This document shows, in pieces, positions 8,370-17,396 of a DNA stretch of 64,000 nucleotides (position 1 is its first letter; every line of letters starts with the position of its first letter). The position numbers and the translations under genes were made by a program. Under the pieces are notes generated by a model that made no database searches, was not told the origin of the DNA, and saw nothing but the letters and a program-made list of their open reading frames with translations. This DNA is from Gemmatimonadaceae bacterium (GTDB taxonomy: Bacteria; Gemmatimonadota; Gemmatimonadetes; Gemmatimonadales; Gemmatimonadaceae): NCBI GenBank assembly GCA_019637445.1, contig JAHBVS010000001.1:62001-126000 (forward strand). Direction: 5' to 3'.

Positions 8370-8905
8370 CAGCGCACCCGATTCCAGAGGCCCACGGTCT
8401 CCGGGAACAGCGCCTTGCCCTCACGCACCGTCCACTCGATCCGCATCCGCACGACCTGACGGAAGACGCCATTGAAGTCCTTGGCGAGATGGTCGGCGAG
8501 GAACGCGCGATCGGCCCGCGCGAACTGTCGGCCAGGCTCGAGGAAGTCGGCCATATAGAGCGCCTGCCCCGTGCGGTCCCAGTCGGCGAAGCCGACCGTG
8601 TGCCAGCGCACGGCGTCCAGCAGTCCCTGCCGGCGTTCGCCGTCGGCCTCGAGCTGCGCGGCGGCGGCGGGACCATGCAGGGTCTCCAGCGGCCGTTCCG
8701 GGTCAGGGGCCAACCGCCGTAGCGTCTCGGCATCCGCGTCGCGCAGCGCGTCGTGCCAGCGGCCGGCGTCGTGCCAGGCCTGCGCCTCGGCGGAATCCAG
8801 CGCCAGCTCCACCGCCCAGCGATCCAGCAGCTCCGTCACGCGCGCGATGTGCGCGCGCCGCCTGTCGGTCACGACGGCCCACGAGGGAAGCTGCGGCTCA
8901 GGCAT
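8369..8905 (-). CDS. HD-domain hydrolase, YqeK-like
   Basis: A 178-residue protein with HD-superfamily features: RRAHIARVTELLDRWA near the N terminus in place of the usual His-containing helix, WHDAGRWHD carrying the HD pair, HGPAAAAQLEADGE, the segment DAVRWHTVGFADWDRTGQ, and LYMADFLEPGRQF. The order and spacing match YqeK, a symmetrical diadenosine tetraphosphate hydrolase, and the following LytR_C gene supports that relation because nadD-yqeK-lytR clusters are common. The N-terminal motifs are more divergent than in typical YqeK, so the activity is an inference. It sits 24 bases after trpA and may be read from the trp transcript. Confidence 0.68.
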   Translation of the reverse strand: MPEPQLPSWAVVTDRRRAHIARVTELLDRWAVELALDSAEAQAWHDAGRWHDALRDADAETLRRLAPDPERPLETLHGPAAAAQLEADGERRQGLLDAVRWHTVGFADWDRTGQALYMADFLEPGRQFARADRAFLADHLAKDFNGVFRQVVRMRIEWTVREGKALFPETVGLWNRVR

Positions 8906-8929
8906 CGCGCGCCTCAGGCATCTCGCCGT

Positions 8930-9697
8930 TCAGGCATCGAGCGCCGTCCGCAGTCTCCGCACCAGCGTCAGTGCGGCGTCCACCCCGCCCTTCTCCAGTG
9001 CATCCACGAGCGCCGATCCCACGACGACACCATCCGCCACCTCGCCGACTGCCCGAGCCTGTTCCGGCGTCGAAATGCCGAAGCCCACGCAGATCGGCAG
9101 CGAGCACACTTCGCGCAGGCGCGCGACGACATCGGGCAGCGAACTCGCCACACCTTGGTGCAGGCCTGTCACGCCAAGGCGGCTAATCAGGTATACGAAC
9201 CCCTTGCCGTGCTTCGCGATCTCGGCCATCCGCGCGCGCGGCGTGGTCGGCGCCACCAATCGCACGAACTCCAGCGGCCCCGACCCAAGCCAGGCTTCGC
9301 GCTCCGGATCGGCGCCGACCGGCAGGTCGGTGACCAGCACCCCGGACACCCCGGCCGTCGCTGCGCGCGACAGCACGTCGGGCCCCGCCGCCATCAGCGG
9401 ATTCAGGTACGAGAACAGCACGACGGGCGCCGGCGGCTTGGCCGCCGCCACCATTTGCAGCGTCGTGTCCAACGTCACGCCTTGCTCCAGCGCGCGCTGC
9501 GAACTGCCCTGGATGATGGGCCCGTCCGCGAGCGGATCCGAGAACGGCACGCCGAGCTCAATCACATCGCAGCCCGCATTGGGCAGCTCACGCAGGAGAC
9601 GCTCCGTGGCCGCGGGATCGGGATGCCCCGCGGTCACGTAGCACACCAACGCGCGACGGTCCGACGCGCGGAGCGCCGCGAGACGTTCGGAGAGCAC
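8930..9697 (-). CDS. trpA: Tryptophan synthase alpha subunit
   Basis: Cleaves indole-3-glycerol phosphate to indole, which is channelled to TrpB. The 255-residue product has the TIM-barrel signature DVIELGVPFSDPLADGP, placing the catalytic glutamate at Glu47 and aspartate at Asp58, and the phosphate-binding segments GVLVTDLPVG and ICVGFGIS. The start is GTG at 9697, only 5 bases after the stop of the HD-GYP gene. Unlike most trp operons it is not next to trpB: two unrelated genes of about 3.2 kb in total lie between them, all in the same direction and tightly packed. Confidence 0.96.
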   Translation of the reverse strand: MLSERLAALRASDRRALVCYVTAGHPDPAATERLLRELPNAGCDVIELGVPFSDPLADGPIIQGSSQRALEQGVTLDTTLQMVAAAKPPAPVVLFSYLNPLMAAGPDVLSRAATAGVSGVLVTDLPVGADPEREAWLGSGPLEFVRLVAPTTPRARMAEIAKHGKGFVYLISRLGVTGLHQGVASSLPDVVARLREVCSLPICVGFGISTPEQARAVGEVADGVVVGSALVDALEKGGVDAALTLVRRLRTALDA

Positions 9698-9702
9698 GGA
9701 AC

Positions 9703-11211
9703 TCAGAGGAAGTAGTCGCCGACGCGGATGCCGTAGCGCTCCGGGTCCGCCGTCTTGATGATGGACTTCAGGAAGGCACCCGCCTCGTCCTGCTGCGCCA
9801 GGTCGAACTCCTCGCCCGGGTGCTGCACGTTGCCCAATGCGTCGCTGATGATGCGCACGATGGGCCGGGACAGCATCTCCGGGATGGGGTTCACCTTCTC
9901 GACGATGGCCAGCTCGAAGGAGTCCAGCACCACCAGCGTGCCAACGGGATAGACGCCGAGCAGCGCCACGAAGGCCTTCACCACCACCGGGTCCATGCCG
10001 CGCCGCGGGTTGTCGCGCATCTCCTGCAACACCTCGGCCGGGCTCAGCGGTTTTGTCGTGTAGACGCGGCGCGAGGTGGCGGCGTCGAAGCCGTCGGCCA
10101 CCGCGACGATCTTGCTGTAGAAGGTCATCTCCGCCATCCGCAGGGAGCGCGGATAGCCCGTGAGGTCACGCTTCATGTGATGCTGGTAGGCCACCAGCAT
10201 CGCGCGATACGGGAACTCGGAGTGGTCGCGCACCTGGAACAGCGCGAGCACACCCAGCCAGGGATGCGCCATCACGAGGCGCCACTCTTCCTCCTCGAGC
10301 GAGTCCGGCTTGCGGATCACGTCGATCGGCACGCGCGACTTGCCGATGTCGTGGAAGAGCGCCGAAAGGCCGACATCGTAGAGTTGCAGGCGCGAGAGCC
10401 CGAGGCGCCGCGCCAGCGCGATCGAGAAGATGGCCACGTTCACGCAGTGCGTGAACGTGTAGTCGTCGTAGTCGCGGATGGTCGTGAGGCCGACCAGCGA
10501 GGTCTCATCGTTGAGGATCTGGTCGACGATGCCCTGCACCACGCGCTTGATCTTCTTGACGTTGGGGCTCTGCCCCATCCGCACCGAGTTGATGACTTCC
10601 TTGGTCGTGACGACCGACTGCTGGTAGGTGCGCTTGGCGCGCTCCTTGGCCTCGATGTCGTCCTCGGGGTCGTCCTCGCTGTCGGTCGGCGCGGCGAGGT
10701 CGAACACGGTGATGCCCGTATCGAGTAGGCGCTGCTGCAGGTTGGCGAAGCGCTCGGCACCGCCCTTGCCCACCGGCTTGACCATGAAGGACAGCAGCAC
10801 CGTCCAGTCACGGACGCTCGGCCGGCTCGCGAACCGGATCAAGCCAACGCCCGATTCGCGGCAGCGCTGCAGCAGGAAGCTGAAGCTGGTGAAGTTGTCG
10901 AGGTCCAGCTTCATCCGCGTGGCGTTCAGGAACAGGAACTCGCCCGCCAGGCGGAACTCGCACTCGCCGTCACCGTCGATCAACTCGGCCGAGAGCTTGG
11001 TCAGGTCCTCGAGGCCCTTCTGCACGACGGCATTCTCGAGGGGATACATCTTGAGGTTGCGGAGGGCGACATACACGGCCGTCACCCAGGTGCGCCCGAT
11101 GCGCCGCACCGTGCCCTCGCCCAAGCCCGCGGCCTGCACGGCCTGCGTGTTGCGCGAGATGAGGCTGGGGCGCCCCTCGCCGGAGGGTGTGCCGTCGCGC
11201 GGATCGGTCAC
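9703..11211 (-). CDS. HD-GYP-type domain protein inside the trp operon
   Basis: A 502-residue soluble protein. Residues 43-143 form an N-terminal region that resembles the N terminus of the neighbouring HEAT protein (RNLKMYPLENAVVQKGL). An acidic linker follows (177-190), then an HD-GYP-like domain (about 250-430) with LFHDIGKSRVP (HD at 287-288) and YQHHMKRDLTGYP at 342-354. The canonical motif is HHExxDGxGYP; here the Glu is Met and the Gly after Asp is missing, so c-di-GMP hydrolysis cannot be assumed. The start is GTG at 11211, overlapping the HEAT gene stop as GTGA. A regulatory or assembly role is possible but unproven. Confidence 0.82.
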   Translation of the reverse strand: MTDPRDGTPSGEGRPSLISRNTQAVQAAGLGEGTVRRIGRTWVTAVYVALRNLKMYPLENAVVQKGLEDLTKLSAELIDGDGECEFRLAGEFLFLNATRMKLDLDNFTSFSFLLQRCRESGVGLIRFASRPSVRDWTVLLSFMVKPVGKGGAERFANLQQRLLDTGITVFDLAAPTDSEDDPEDDIEAKERAKRTYQQSVVTTKEVINSVRMGQSPNVKKIKRVVQGIVDQILNDETSLVGLTTIRDYDDYTFTHCVNVAIFSIALARRLGLSRLQLYDVGLSALFHDIGKSRVPIDVIRKPDSLEEEEWRLVMAHPWLGVLALFQVRDHSEFPYRAMLVAYQHHMKRDLTGYPRSLRMAEMTFYSKIVAVADGFDAATSRRVYTTKPLSPAEVLQEMRDNPRRGMDPVVVKAFVALLGVYPVGTLVVLDSFELAIVEKVNPIPEMLSRPIVRIISDALGNVQHPGEEFDLAQQDEAGAFLKSIIKTADPERYGIRVGDYFL

Positions 11212-12956
11212 GAGGCACCCCCGCCCCGCAACGCGCGGCTCACCGCGTTGCGCACGATGACATCCTTCTCGGCGGCAGACTTCTGCAGCGCAGCGCGCGA
11301 CGCATCGGTGTTGATCTTGCCGAGCGCGACCGCGGCGCAGGCACGCAGCTCCGGGTCTTCCTTGCGCCCGAAGAGGCCCGACTTCGCGTTGAGGATCGGA
11401 TCGAGGATCTTCACGCCCGCGTCGCCGCAGATGCTCCCGTACAACTCGAACAGCGCGATGCGTTCGGTGCGGTCGATGTCCTTCGCGTGCGCGCCGGTCA
11501 CGAGGGCCTGCACTTTCTGCAGCGCCGGCCGATGCGTGCGCGCCATCAGGGCGCGCACGGTCGCCAACCGGATATCTCGGTCGTCGTCGCTGAGTGCGGT
11601 CTCGAGGGCGCTCATCGCACCCGGTGTGCCGATGTCGTTGAGCGCCGTCACCGCCGCCGAACGCACGGGGCGCTCCACGCCGCTGCCGAGGACCTCGCCG
11701 AGGGCCGGCACCGCGGCGGCCGTCTTCATCGCACCCGCGCGGCGGATGGCCTCGCGCGCCACCGAGGTCTTGGCGTCCTTCACGAGACGGACCAGCTCAC
11801 CGGTGTTCGATTGCGCCAGGCGTTCAGCCGACGTCTCCAGCAGCGGCCGCAAGCCCGAGTTCTGGGTACGGTCGATCTGGTCGAGCAGCGTCCCGAGCGC
11901 GGCGGGCTTCAGTTGCCCAAAGAGCTGCGCGAGGTCGTCCTTGTTCGGCAGCTGCGACGATTCCTCGAGCGCCTGTAGCATCTGGCCGAGCACATCGGGG
12001 TTGCTGAGCCGGTCGGCCAGCTTGCCGAGGCGCTCGCGCTCCTCGGCGCGCACCTCGCGCGCGCGCTGCAACGTGCCCTCGACTTCCTTCAGCAGGTAGG
12101 CAACGGTCGAGTACTGCTGGGCGGTGAGCATATGCAGCACGAGGACCTCGATGTCCCCCACCACCTCCCCGCGCACCAGCGGGTCGACCTGCAGCTCGAA
12201 GATGTCCAGCAGCGCCTGCAGCGTGAGGCGCCGCAGGTCCAGTGCATACTCGCGCTCCGTTTCCGTGCGCAGGTACTCGATCTCGTTGGGGTCGAGGAAG
12301 TACAGCGAGGCGTCGAAGTCCTCCATCGAGATGACGCCTGGACGCTTGGGCTGCTCCTCACCGGACTCGGCGCCGTCCTGCACGTCCTTGGCCTCGTCGA
12401 TCGCCTCGGTGGTCGGCTCGTGCGCCTTGCCCTCGGGTGCGGGCCAGCGGCCGGGCGTGGCCTCCATCGACTCCAACGGTGCCGCCGGGTCGTTGATCTC
12501 GACGTAGCGGTACTTCAGGCACTGGAAATCCTGCTCCCAGAGGATGGTGAGCAGGTCGTCCTCGTGCGGTTGTGCGTGGCGCACGCGCGGGATGAGCGCG
12601 AGGAAGCGCTCCAGCTCCTCGTCCTCAAAACCCGGGAACAGCGCGAGCTCGCGCAAGCCGTCCTTAAAGAGCAGCCACGGCAACGAATCGCCGCTCTTCT
12701 CGGGATGCTCGTTGACGACCTTGCCGTACCACTTGAGCTGCGTGTCCGTCACCTGCAGGACCAAGCTGCCCATCTGATCCCACAGCGGCTCGATGGCGGC
12801 CTTCGCGTTCGCCAACGCCTTCTGGTAGGTGGGATTGTTCGGCATGTAGAGCTGCCGCGCCTTCACTGCCTTGTCGAAGACGCGGAACATGTCCTCGACC
12901 ACGGCCGGCGGACACGGCGGGGCTTCGATAGTGTCGGTGGTGTCGGGCCCGGTCAT
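11208..12956 (-). CDS. HEAT-repeat protein inside the trp operon
   Basis: A 582-residue soluble protein of unknown function. The N-terminal part (26-122) contains [16 protein letters not shown] and resembles the HD-GYP protein encoded next. A charged linker follows (about 155-205), then a helical region (225-345), and from about 395 to 575 a series of HEAT-like repeats, for example [20 protein letters not shown] and [20 protein letters not shown], with a recurring pattern of paired helices of about 30-37 residues. HEAT arrays usually mediate protein-protein contacts. The ATG at 12956 overlaps the trpB stop as ATGA, and its own stop overlaps the HD-GYP start, so it is translationally coupled on both sides. 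Confidence 0.82.
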   Translation of the reverse strand: MTGPDTTDTIEAPPCPPAVVEDMFRVFDKAVKARQLYMPNNPTYQKALANAKAAIEPLWDQMGSLVLQVTDTQLKWYGKVVNEHPEKSGDSLPWLLFKDGLRELALFPGFEDEELERFLALIPRVRHAQPHEDDLLTILWEQDFQCLKYRYVEINDPAAPLESMEATPGRWPAPEGKAHEPTTEAIDEAKDVQDGAESGEEQPKRPGVISMEDFDASLYFLDPNEIEYLRTETEREYALDLRRLTLQALLDIFELQVDPLVRGEVVGDIEVLVLHMLTAQQYSTVAYLLKEVEGTLQRAREVRAEERERLGKLADRLSNPDVLGQMLQALEESSQLPNKDDLAQLFGQLKPAALGTLLDQIDRTQNSGLRPLLETSAERLAQSNTGELVRLVKDAKTSVAREAIRRAGAMKTAAAVPALGEVLGSGVERPVRSAAVTALNDIGTPGAMSALETALSDDDRDIRLATVRALMARTHRPALQKVQALVTGAHAKDIDRTERIALFELYGSICGDAGVKILDPILNAKSGLFGRKEDPELRACAAVALGKINTDASRAALQKSAAEKDVIVRNAVSRALRGGGAS

Positions 12957-14146
12957 GCGCGCAGCGACTCCCCGAGCAACTCGGCAACCGTGGACACGTC
13001 CTTGTCGCCGCGTCCGCTCACGCAGAGCAACACGGCGTCATCAGGCGCGAGGCGCCCCGACTGCTGGTCGATCCACGCCACCGCGTGCGATGTCTCGAGA
13101 GCTGGAATCACGCCTTCGAGCCGGCTCAGGAGGCGGAACCCCTCGAGCGCCTCGGCGTCGGTGACGGACACGTACGAGGCGCGGCCCGCGTCGCGGAGAT
13201 AGGAGTGCTCGGGACCCACGCCCGGATAGTCGAGGCCCGCGCTCACGCTGTGCGCGGGGTGCACCTGCCCGTTCTCGTCCTGCAACAGATAGCTCAGCGT
13301 GCCGTGCAGCACGCCGGGCCTACCTTCCGTGAGCGAGGCCGAGTGCCGACCGCTGCCGAGGCCCTCGCCGGCCGCCTCCACGCCGATGAGCTGGACGCTC
13401 GCATCATCGACAAAGGCGTGGAAGATGCCCATCGCATTGGAGCCCCCGCCGACGCAGGCGACCACGTGGCTGGGCAGGCGCCCGGCCTGCGCAAGCATCT
13501 GCGCGCGCGCCTCACGTCCGATGATGGCCTGGAAGTCGCGCACCATCCGCGGGTACGGTGCCGGCCCGACCACTGACCCGATGATGTAGTGCGAGTCCTC
13601 GCAGGTGGCGACCCAGTCGCGGATCGCTTCGCTGGTGGCGTCCTTGAGCGTGCGCGTCCCGGCGGTGACGGGCACGACCGTCGCCCCCATCAGGCGCATC
13701 CGGAAGACATTCAGCGCCTGCCGACGCATGTCCTCCTCGCCCATGTACACGACGCACTCGAGGCCCAGGCGCGCACAGACCGTGGCCGTAGCCACGCCGT
13801 GCTGCCCCGCCCCCGTCTCGGCGATGATGCGGCGCTTACCCATCCGCTTCGCCAGCAGCGCCTGGGCGAGGGCGCTATTGATCTTGTGCGCACCCGTGTG
13901 GTTGAGGTCCTCGCGCTTGAGCCAAACCGCGGCACCGACGCGGGCAGACAGGCCCGGGGCCTCGCTCAGCGGCGACGGGCGCCCGACGTAGGTCTCGAGC
14001 AGGTGCGTGAGTTCACGCTCGAAGGTTGGATCAGCCATCGCCTCGGCGAGGGCCTGCTCCAACGCATCGAGGGCCGGCACGAGGGTCTCGGGGACGTAGC
14101 GTCCGCCAAAGGCACCGAACCGATCCGTCACCACACCCGTCATCAC
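12953..14146 (-). CDS. trpB: Tryptophan synthase beta subunit
   Basis: PLP enzyme that condenses indole with serine to give tryptophan. The 397-residue product carries the PLP lysine in [14 protein letters not shown] (Lys88), the [14 protein letters not shown] segment with the catalytic glutamate, the phosphate-binding loop [10 protein letters not shown] and the C-terminal [10 protein letters not shown]. It is the TrpB1 type that normally pairs with TrpA. The ATG at 14146 overlaps the trpF stop as ATGA. The next gene downstream is the HEAT protein rather than trpA. Confidence 0.97.
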   Translation of the reverse strand: MMTGVVTDRFGAFGGRYVPETLVPALDALEQALAEAMADPTFERELTHLLETYVGRPSPLSEAPGLSARVGAAVWLKREDLNHTGAHKINSALAQALLAKRMGKRRIIAETGAGQHGVATATVCARLGLECVVYMGEEDMRRQALNVFRMRLMGATVVPVTAGTRTLKDATSEAIRDWVATCEDSHYIIGSVVGPAPYPRMVRDFQAIIGREARAQMLAQAGRLPSHVVACVGGGSNAMGIFHAFVDDASVQLIGVEAAGEGLGSGRHSASLTEGRPGVLHGTLSYLLQDENGQVHPAHSVSAGLDYPGVGPEHSYLRDAGRASYVSVTDAEALEGFRLLSRLEGVIPALETSHAVAWIDQQSGRLAPDDAVLLCVSGRGDKDVSTVAELLGESLRA

Positions 14147-14799
14147 ACCTCGCCTGCGCGCACGGCAGCGACGAATGCGCGCATCCGTTCAGGGTCCTTG
14201 ATGCCGGGCGCCGACTCGACGCCCGACGACACATCGACGACATCCGGCCGCGCGAGTTGCACGGCCTGCTGCACGTTCTCCGGCCGTAGCCCACCGGCCA
14301 GTACCACACGACCGACACCGCGCAAGCGAGCCACGGCAGGAGCCAGCGCGGCCCAATCGAGCGTCATTCCCGTCCCGCCGAGTTTCCCCGGCACCGCGGC
14401 GTCCAGCACCACGGCCTCGCATCCATAATGATACCACTCGGACGCATTGCCAGCGGGGCGCGACGTCGCCGGATCCGTGTGCAGCACCGCCCAAATCGGA
14501 CCGGAGAATGACTGCCGCAATGCTATCAAGTGGTCACGGGAGACGCCACCGGCCAATTGCACGCCGTCGACCCCCGCGTCGGCGGCCATCTCGGCAATCG
14601 CGGCGGCGGCTTGCCCACCGAAGACACCGACGCTCATCACGTCGCGGCCGCGAAGGCCGGCGAGCACCTCCCGCGCACGCGCTGGCGTGAGCTGCCTCGG
14701 GCCGCCTGCGAAGATCACACCCGCGAAGCGCGCCCCGAGCGCGGCCGCGAGCGCGGCGTCTTCCGGGCGCGTCAGGCCGCAGAACTTGATGTCAGTCAC
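14143..14799 (-). CDS. trpF: Phosphoribosylanthranilate isomerase
   Basis: Catalyses the Amadori rearrangement of phosphoribosylanthranilate. The 218-residue product begins [15 protein letters not shown], where the cysteine of KxCG is the general base, and has the catalytic aspartate in [15 protein letters not shown] and the phosphate-binding [14 protein letters not shown] plus [15 protein letters not shown]. The frame is open upstream to 14886, but I choose the GTG at 14799: it sits immediately before the first barrel strand and overlaps the trpC stop by 8 bases (GTGACTGA). It is followed by trpB with an ATGA overlap. Confidence 0.95.
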   Translation of the reverse strand: MTDIKFCGLTRPEDAALAAALGARFAGVIFAGGPRQLTPARAREVLAGLRGRDVMSVGVFGGQAAAAIAEMAADAGVDGVQLAGGVSRDHLIALRQSFSGPIWAVLHTDPATSRPAGNASEWYHYGCEAVVLDAAVPGKLGGTGMTLDWAALAPAVARLRGVGRVVLAGGLRPENVQQAVQLARPDVVDVSSGVESAPGIKDPERMRAFVAAVRAGEV

Positions 14800-15616
14800 G
14801 CGCGCGCCGTGCGACCGCGGTGAACTCTCGCAGCAGTGCCTCGGGGTTCTCGGCCACCGACAACACCGAGCCGACGAGTACGGCATCCGCGCCGGCGCGG
14901 GCGGCCGCCATCACGCCAGCCACGTCGGCGATGCCGCTCTCATAGACGGCGATGCGGTCCGACGGGACCCGGGGAATCAGGCGCGCGCCCACGTCGGGAT
15001 GGATCACCAAAGTCTCAAGGTCCCGGTTGTTCACGCCGATCAACGCCTCCGGAACCGCGATGGCTCGGGCAAGCTCAGCCTCGTCGCGCACCTCGATCAG
15101 CGGTTCGAGGCCAACGGCGACCGCCTCCTGGGCCAGCAGTGACAGCTCGGTCGGCGGCAGCGCGCGCGCGATCAGGAGCACCGCCGACGCCCCGTACGCG
15201 CGCGCCTCGAGCAGTTGCGTCGGGTGCGTGACGAAGTCCTTGCGCAGCAACGGCACCCCGACCGAAGCACGCGCTTCGCGCAGGTCGGCCAGGCTCCCCC
15301 CGAACCGCGATGGTTCGGTGAGGATGGACAGCGCCGCCGCCCCGCCCGCCACGTAGCGGCGCGTGCGCTCGGCCGCGACCAGTCCCTCATCCAATGTGCC
15401 CTTCGACGGCGACGAGCGTTTGAGCTCGGCGATGACCGCCACCCGCTCACCGCGCAGCGCGTCAGAAAACCGAGGCGCCGGCGCGAGAGACGCACAGATG
15501 ACCTCGAGCTCAGCGCGCGCCAGCGCGCTCTCGCGCGCCCGGACCCGGGAGGCCCCGGTCAGCGCACCCAAGGGCCCCCCGGGGGCCAGCCAACCGATGT
15601 CTTGTGCTTCGGGCAA
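14792..15616 (-). CDS. trpC: Indole-3-glycerol phosphate synthase
   Basis: Ring-closing decarboxylase of tryptophan synthesis. The barrel motifs are clear: VAVIAELKRSSPSKG, VPLLRKDFVTHPTQLLEAR, LIGVNNRDLETL, and VYESGIADVAGV. The start is uncertain. No ATG exists downstream of 15727, and starting there would overlap the divergent lexA start. The TTG at 15616 gives an N terminus (LPEAQDIGWLAPGG...) of plausible length for the family; a later TTG at 15571 is an alternative. No clear Shine-Dalgarno sequence precedes either. It heads the minus-strand trp cluster and is divergent from lexA, so its promoter should lie between the two. Confidence 0.92.
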   Translation of the reverse strand: MPEAQDIGWLAPGGPLGALTGASRVRARESALARAELEVICASLAPAPRFSDALRGERVAVIAELKRSSPSKGTLDEGLVAAERTRRYVAGGAAALSILTEPSRFGGSLADLREARASVGVPLLRKDFVTHPTQLLEARAYGASAVLLIARALPPTELSLLAQEAVAVGLEPLIEVRDEAELARAIAVPEALIGVNNRDLETLVIHPDVGARLIPRVPSDRIAVYESGIADVAGVMAAARAGADAVLVGSVLSVAENPEALLREFTAVARRARD

Positions 15617-15647
15617 TGTTCGGCTACCGTTACTTCGGGGACTATTC
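15607..15647. promoter_or_regulatory. Candidate LexA-type direct-repeat operators between trpC and lexA
   Basis: Two direct repeats with an 11-base period lie upstream of lexA: CTTC-N7-GTTC at 15607-15621 and CTTC-N7-ATTC at 15633-15647. The LexA box known in Alphaproteobacteria is GTTC-N7-GTTC, so the form is similar but each copy has one or two mismatches. The copies are about 67-107 bases before the lexA ATG, and the first overlaps the presumed trpC start. The LexA operator of this lineage is not known to me; this is a pattern match only. Confidence 0.3.
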
Positions 15648-15713
15648 GGGCGTCCAATTCTCGTCAGGCCCTCGGCTCCACGGTCTCCACCCACCCTTTT
15701 CGGGGCGCACGGT

Positions 15714-16322
15714 ATGCCGCTCACCAAGGTTCAGCGTCGCATCCTCGACTACCTCCAGAGCTACTCCAACGAGCACGGCTACGCGCCAAGCTTCGAGGAG
15801 ATCGCCGAGGCGTTCAACTATAACTCGCTGGCTACGGTGCACGAGCACCTGTTCAACCTCGATCGCAAGGGCTACATCCGGAAGTCGTTCAACGAGTCCC
15901 GGGCCATCGAGATCCTGCCCAGCGACGTGTATCCGAAGGCCATCGAGCTGCCAATCCGCGGCACGGTCGCCGCGGGCCTGCCACTCGAGGCCTTCGAGAG
16001 CAGCGAGACCATCGCCGTCCCTGACACCTTCGTGCGCCGCGCCGGCGAGCACTATGTGCTCCGCGTGCGTGGCAACTCGATGATCGACGAGCAGATCAGC
16101 GACGGCGACTACGTCGTGGTGCACGATCGCCCAACGGCCGACAACGGTGAGATGGTGATTGCGATGCTCGAGGATTCCGGCGCGACCGTGAAGCGCTTCT
16201 ATCGCGAGCGCGACGGCCGCATCCGCCTGCAGCCGGCCAACGCCACCATGGAACCGATCTACGCCCGCGCAGACGAGGTGTCGGTGCGCGGCATCGTCGT
16301 CGGGGTGATGCGGCGCTACTAG
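15714..16322 (+). CDS. lexA: LexA repressor
   Basis: SOS-response repressor with autoproteolytic domain, 202 residues. An N-terminal winged helix (1-65) contains APSFEEIAEAFNYNSLATVHEH, where the recognition helix region reads NSLATVHEHL. The cleavage site is Ala87-Gly88 in GTVAAGLPLEAF, and the catalytic dyad is Ser122 (RGNSMID) and Lys160 (ATVKRF). The frame is open far upstream, but the ATG at 15714 (MPLTKVQRRIL) gives the standard LexA N terminus. It is transcribed alone between two trp gene blocks that run in the opposite direction. Expected regulation is autorepression relieved by RecA filaments. Confidence 0.96.
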   Translation: MPLTKVQRRILDYLQSYSNEHGYAPSFEEIAEAFNYNSLATVHEHLFNLDRKGYIRKSFNESRAIEILPSDVYPKAIELPIRGTVAAGLPLEAFESSETIAVPDTFVRRAGEHYVLRVRGNSMIDEQISDGDYVVVHDRPTADNGEMVIAMLEDSGATVKRFYRERDGRIRLQPANATMEPIYARADEVSVRGIVVGVMRRY

Positions 16323-16337
16323 CGCCCGTCCGGCCCG

Positions 16338-16352
16338 GCCGCTCTCAGCGGC
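16338..16352. terminator. Short hairpin between convergent lexA and trpD
   Basis: A perfect 6-bp stem, GCCGCT and AGCGGC, with a CTC loop, lies 15 bases after the lexA stop and 10 bases after the end of trpD. Its symmetric position between two convergent genes suggests a shared termination or insulating hairpin. There is no U-tract on either strand, so it is not a typical intrinsic terminator. Confidence 0.35.
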
Positions 16353-16361
16353 ACGCGCCGC

Positions 16362-17396
16362 TCAACGCCGCGAGGCCGTGGCGCTGCGAAGCCGGCCGAG
16401 CGCGTCCCAGCCCTTCCCGTCATCGAGAGCCTTCCGTGCGCGCTCCACGCCTGTCGGAAGGCTCTCGGCCATCCCGCCCACATAGAGCGCGGCGCCGGCA
16501 TTGAGCAGCACGGCCGCCGTCGCCCCGCGCGTGCCCTTGCCGAGCAACACGCGCTCAATGATCGTGGCGTTTTGATCGGGCTCGCCGCCGGCGAGTTCGG
16601 CCGCCGGAATGCCGCCGTAGCCCAGGCTCGCGGGATCGAAGGTCCACTCCGTCTTGCTGCCGCCGTGCAGCTCGATGATCCGCGTGGGTCCCAGCGGCGA
16701 GATCTCGTCCATCCCCGGCTCGCCGTGCACCACGAGCGAGTGCACGGTCCCGAGCTCGTGCAGCGCGCCCGCGATGAGCTCCAAGCGTGCGGGATCCGCC
16801 ACACCGACGACCTGGCGACCGGCTCCGGCAGGGTTCGCCAGCGGGCCGACGAGATTCATCACCGTCTGGATCCCCATCTCGCGGCGCACGGGTCCGACGT
16901 GGCGCATCGCGGGGTGCATCGTGGGCGCGAACATAAAGACGATGCCGGCGTCGTCGAGCACGTCGCGCATCTTCTCCACGGGGACGTCGATCGGCACGCC
17001 CAGCGCCTCCAACACATCGGCCGAGCCGGACTTGGAGGTAAAGCTCCGGTTGCCGTGCTTGGCGATGCGTGCGCCGGCGCCGGCGGCGAGGATCGCCGCG
17101 GCCGTCGAGATGTTGAACGTGCCGACGCTGCCGCCGCCGGTGCCGCAGGTGTCCACCAGCGCGTCGGGCGCCGCGGACTCGAGCCGCGTCATCGCCTGGC
17201 GGAGGGCCAGCGCCGCGCCGGCGACCTCGCTGGGGCGTTCGCCGCGAACTCGCAGGCCCATGAGCAGCGCGCCGAGCTGCGCCGGCGTGCCGTCGCCGCG
17301 CATCACGGCCGTGAAGGCCTCGGCGGCCTGCGTCGCGTCCAGCGTCTCGCCTGCGGCCAGCTGCCGCAGGACCTGCTGCAGCACCGCACTACTCAC
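16362..17396 (-). CDS. trpD: Anthranilate phosphoribosyltransferase
   Basis: Transfers phosphoribosyl from PRPP to anthranilate. The 344-residue product has the glycine-rich PRPP site DTCGTGGGSVGTFNIST, the KHGNRSFTSKSGSADVLEA motif, and MNLVGPLANPAGAGRQVVGV. The frame is open to 17456, but I start at GTG 17396 (VSSAVLQQVLRQL): it gives the usual family N terminus and overlaps the stop of the GAF gene by 8 bases (GTGAGTAG). It is separated from the other trp genes by lexA, and trpE/trpG are not in the window, so the pathway is split in this genome. Confidence 0.95.
   Translation of the reverse strand: MSSAVLQQVLRQLAAGETLDATQAAEAFTAVMRGDGTPAQLGALLMGLRVRGERPSEVAGAALALRQAMTRLESAAPDALVDTCGTGGGSVGTFNISTAAAILAAGAGARIAKHGNRSFTSKSGSADVLEALGVPIDVPVEKMRDVLDDAGIVFMFAPTMHPAMRHVGPVRREMGIQTVMNLVGPLANPAGAGRQVVGVADPARLELIAGALHELGTVHSLVVHGEPGMDEISPLGPTRIIELHGGSKTEWTFDPASLGYGGIPAAELAGGEPDQNATIIERVLLGKGTRGATAAVLLNAGAALYVGGMAESLPTGVERARKALDDGKGWDALGRLRSATASRR

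Noticed and set aside
15617-15727. trpC starting at 15727
   Set aside because: It would overlap the lexA start on the other strand and add about 37 residues with no similarity to the family.
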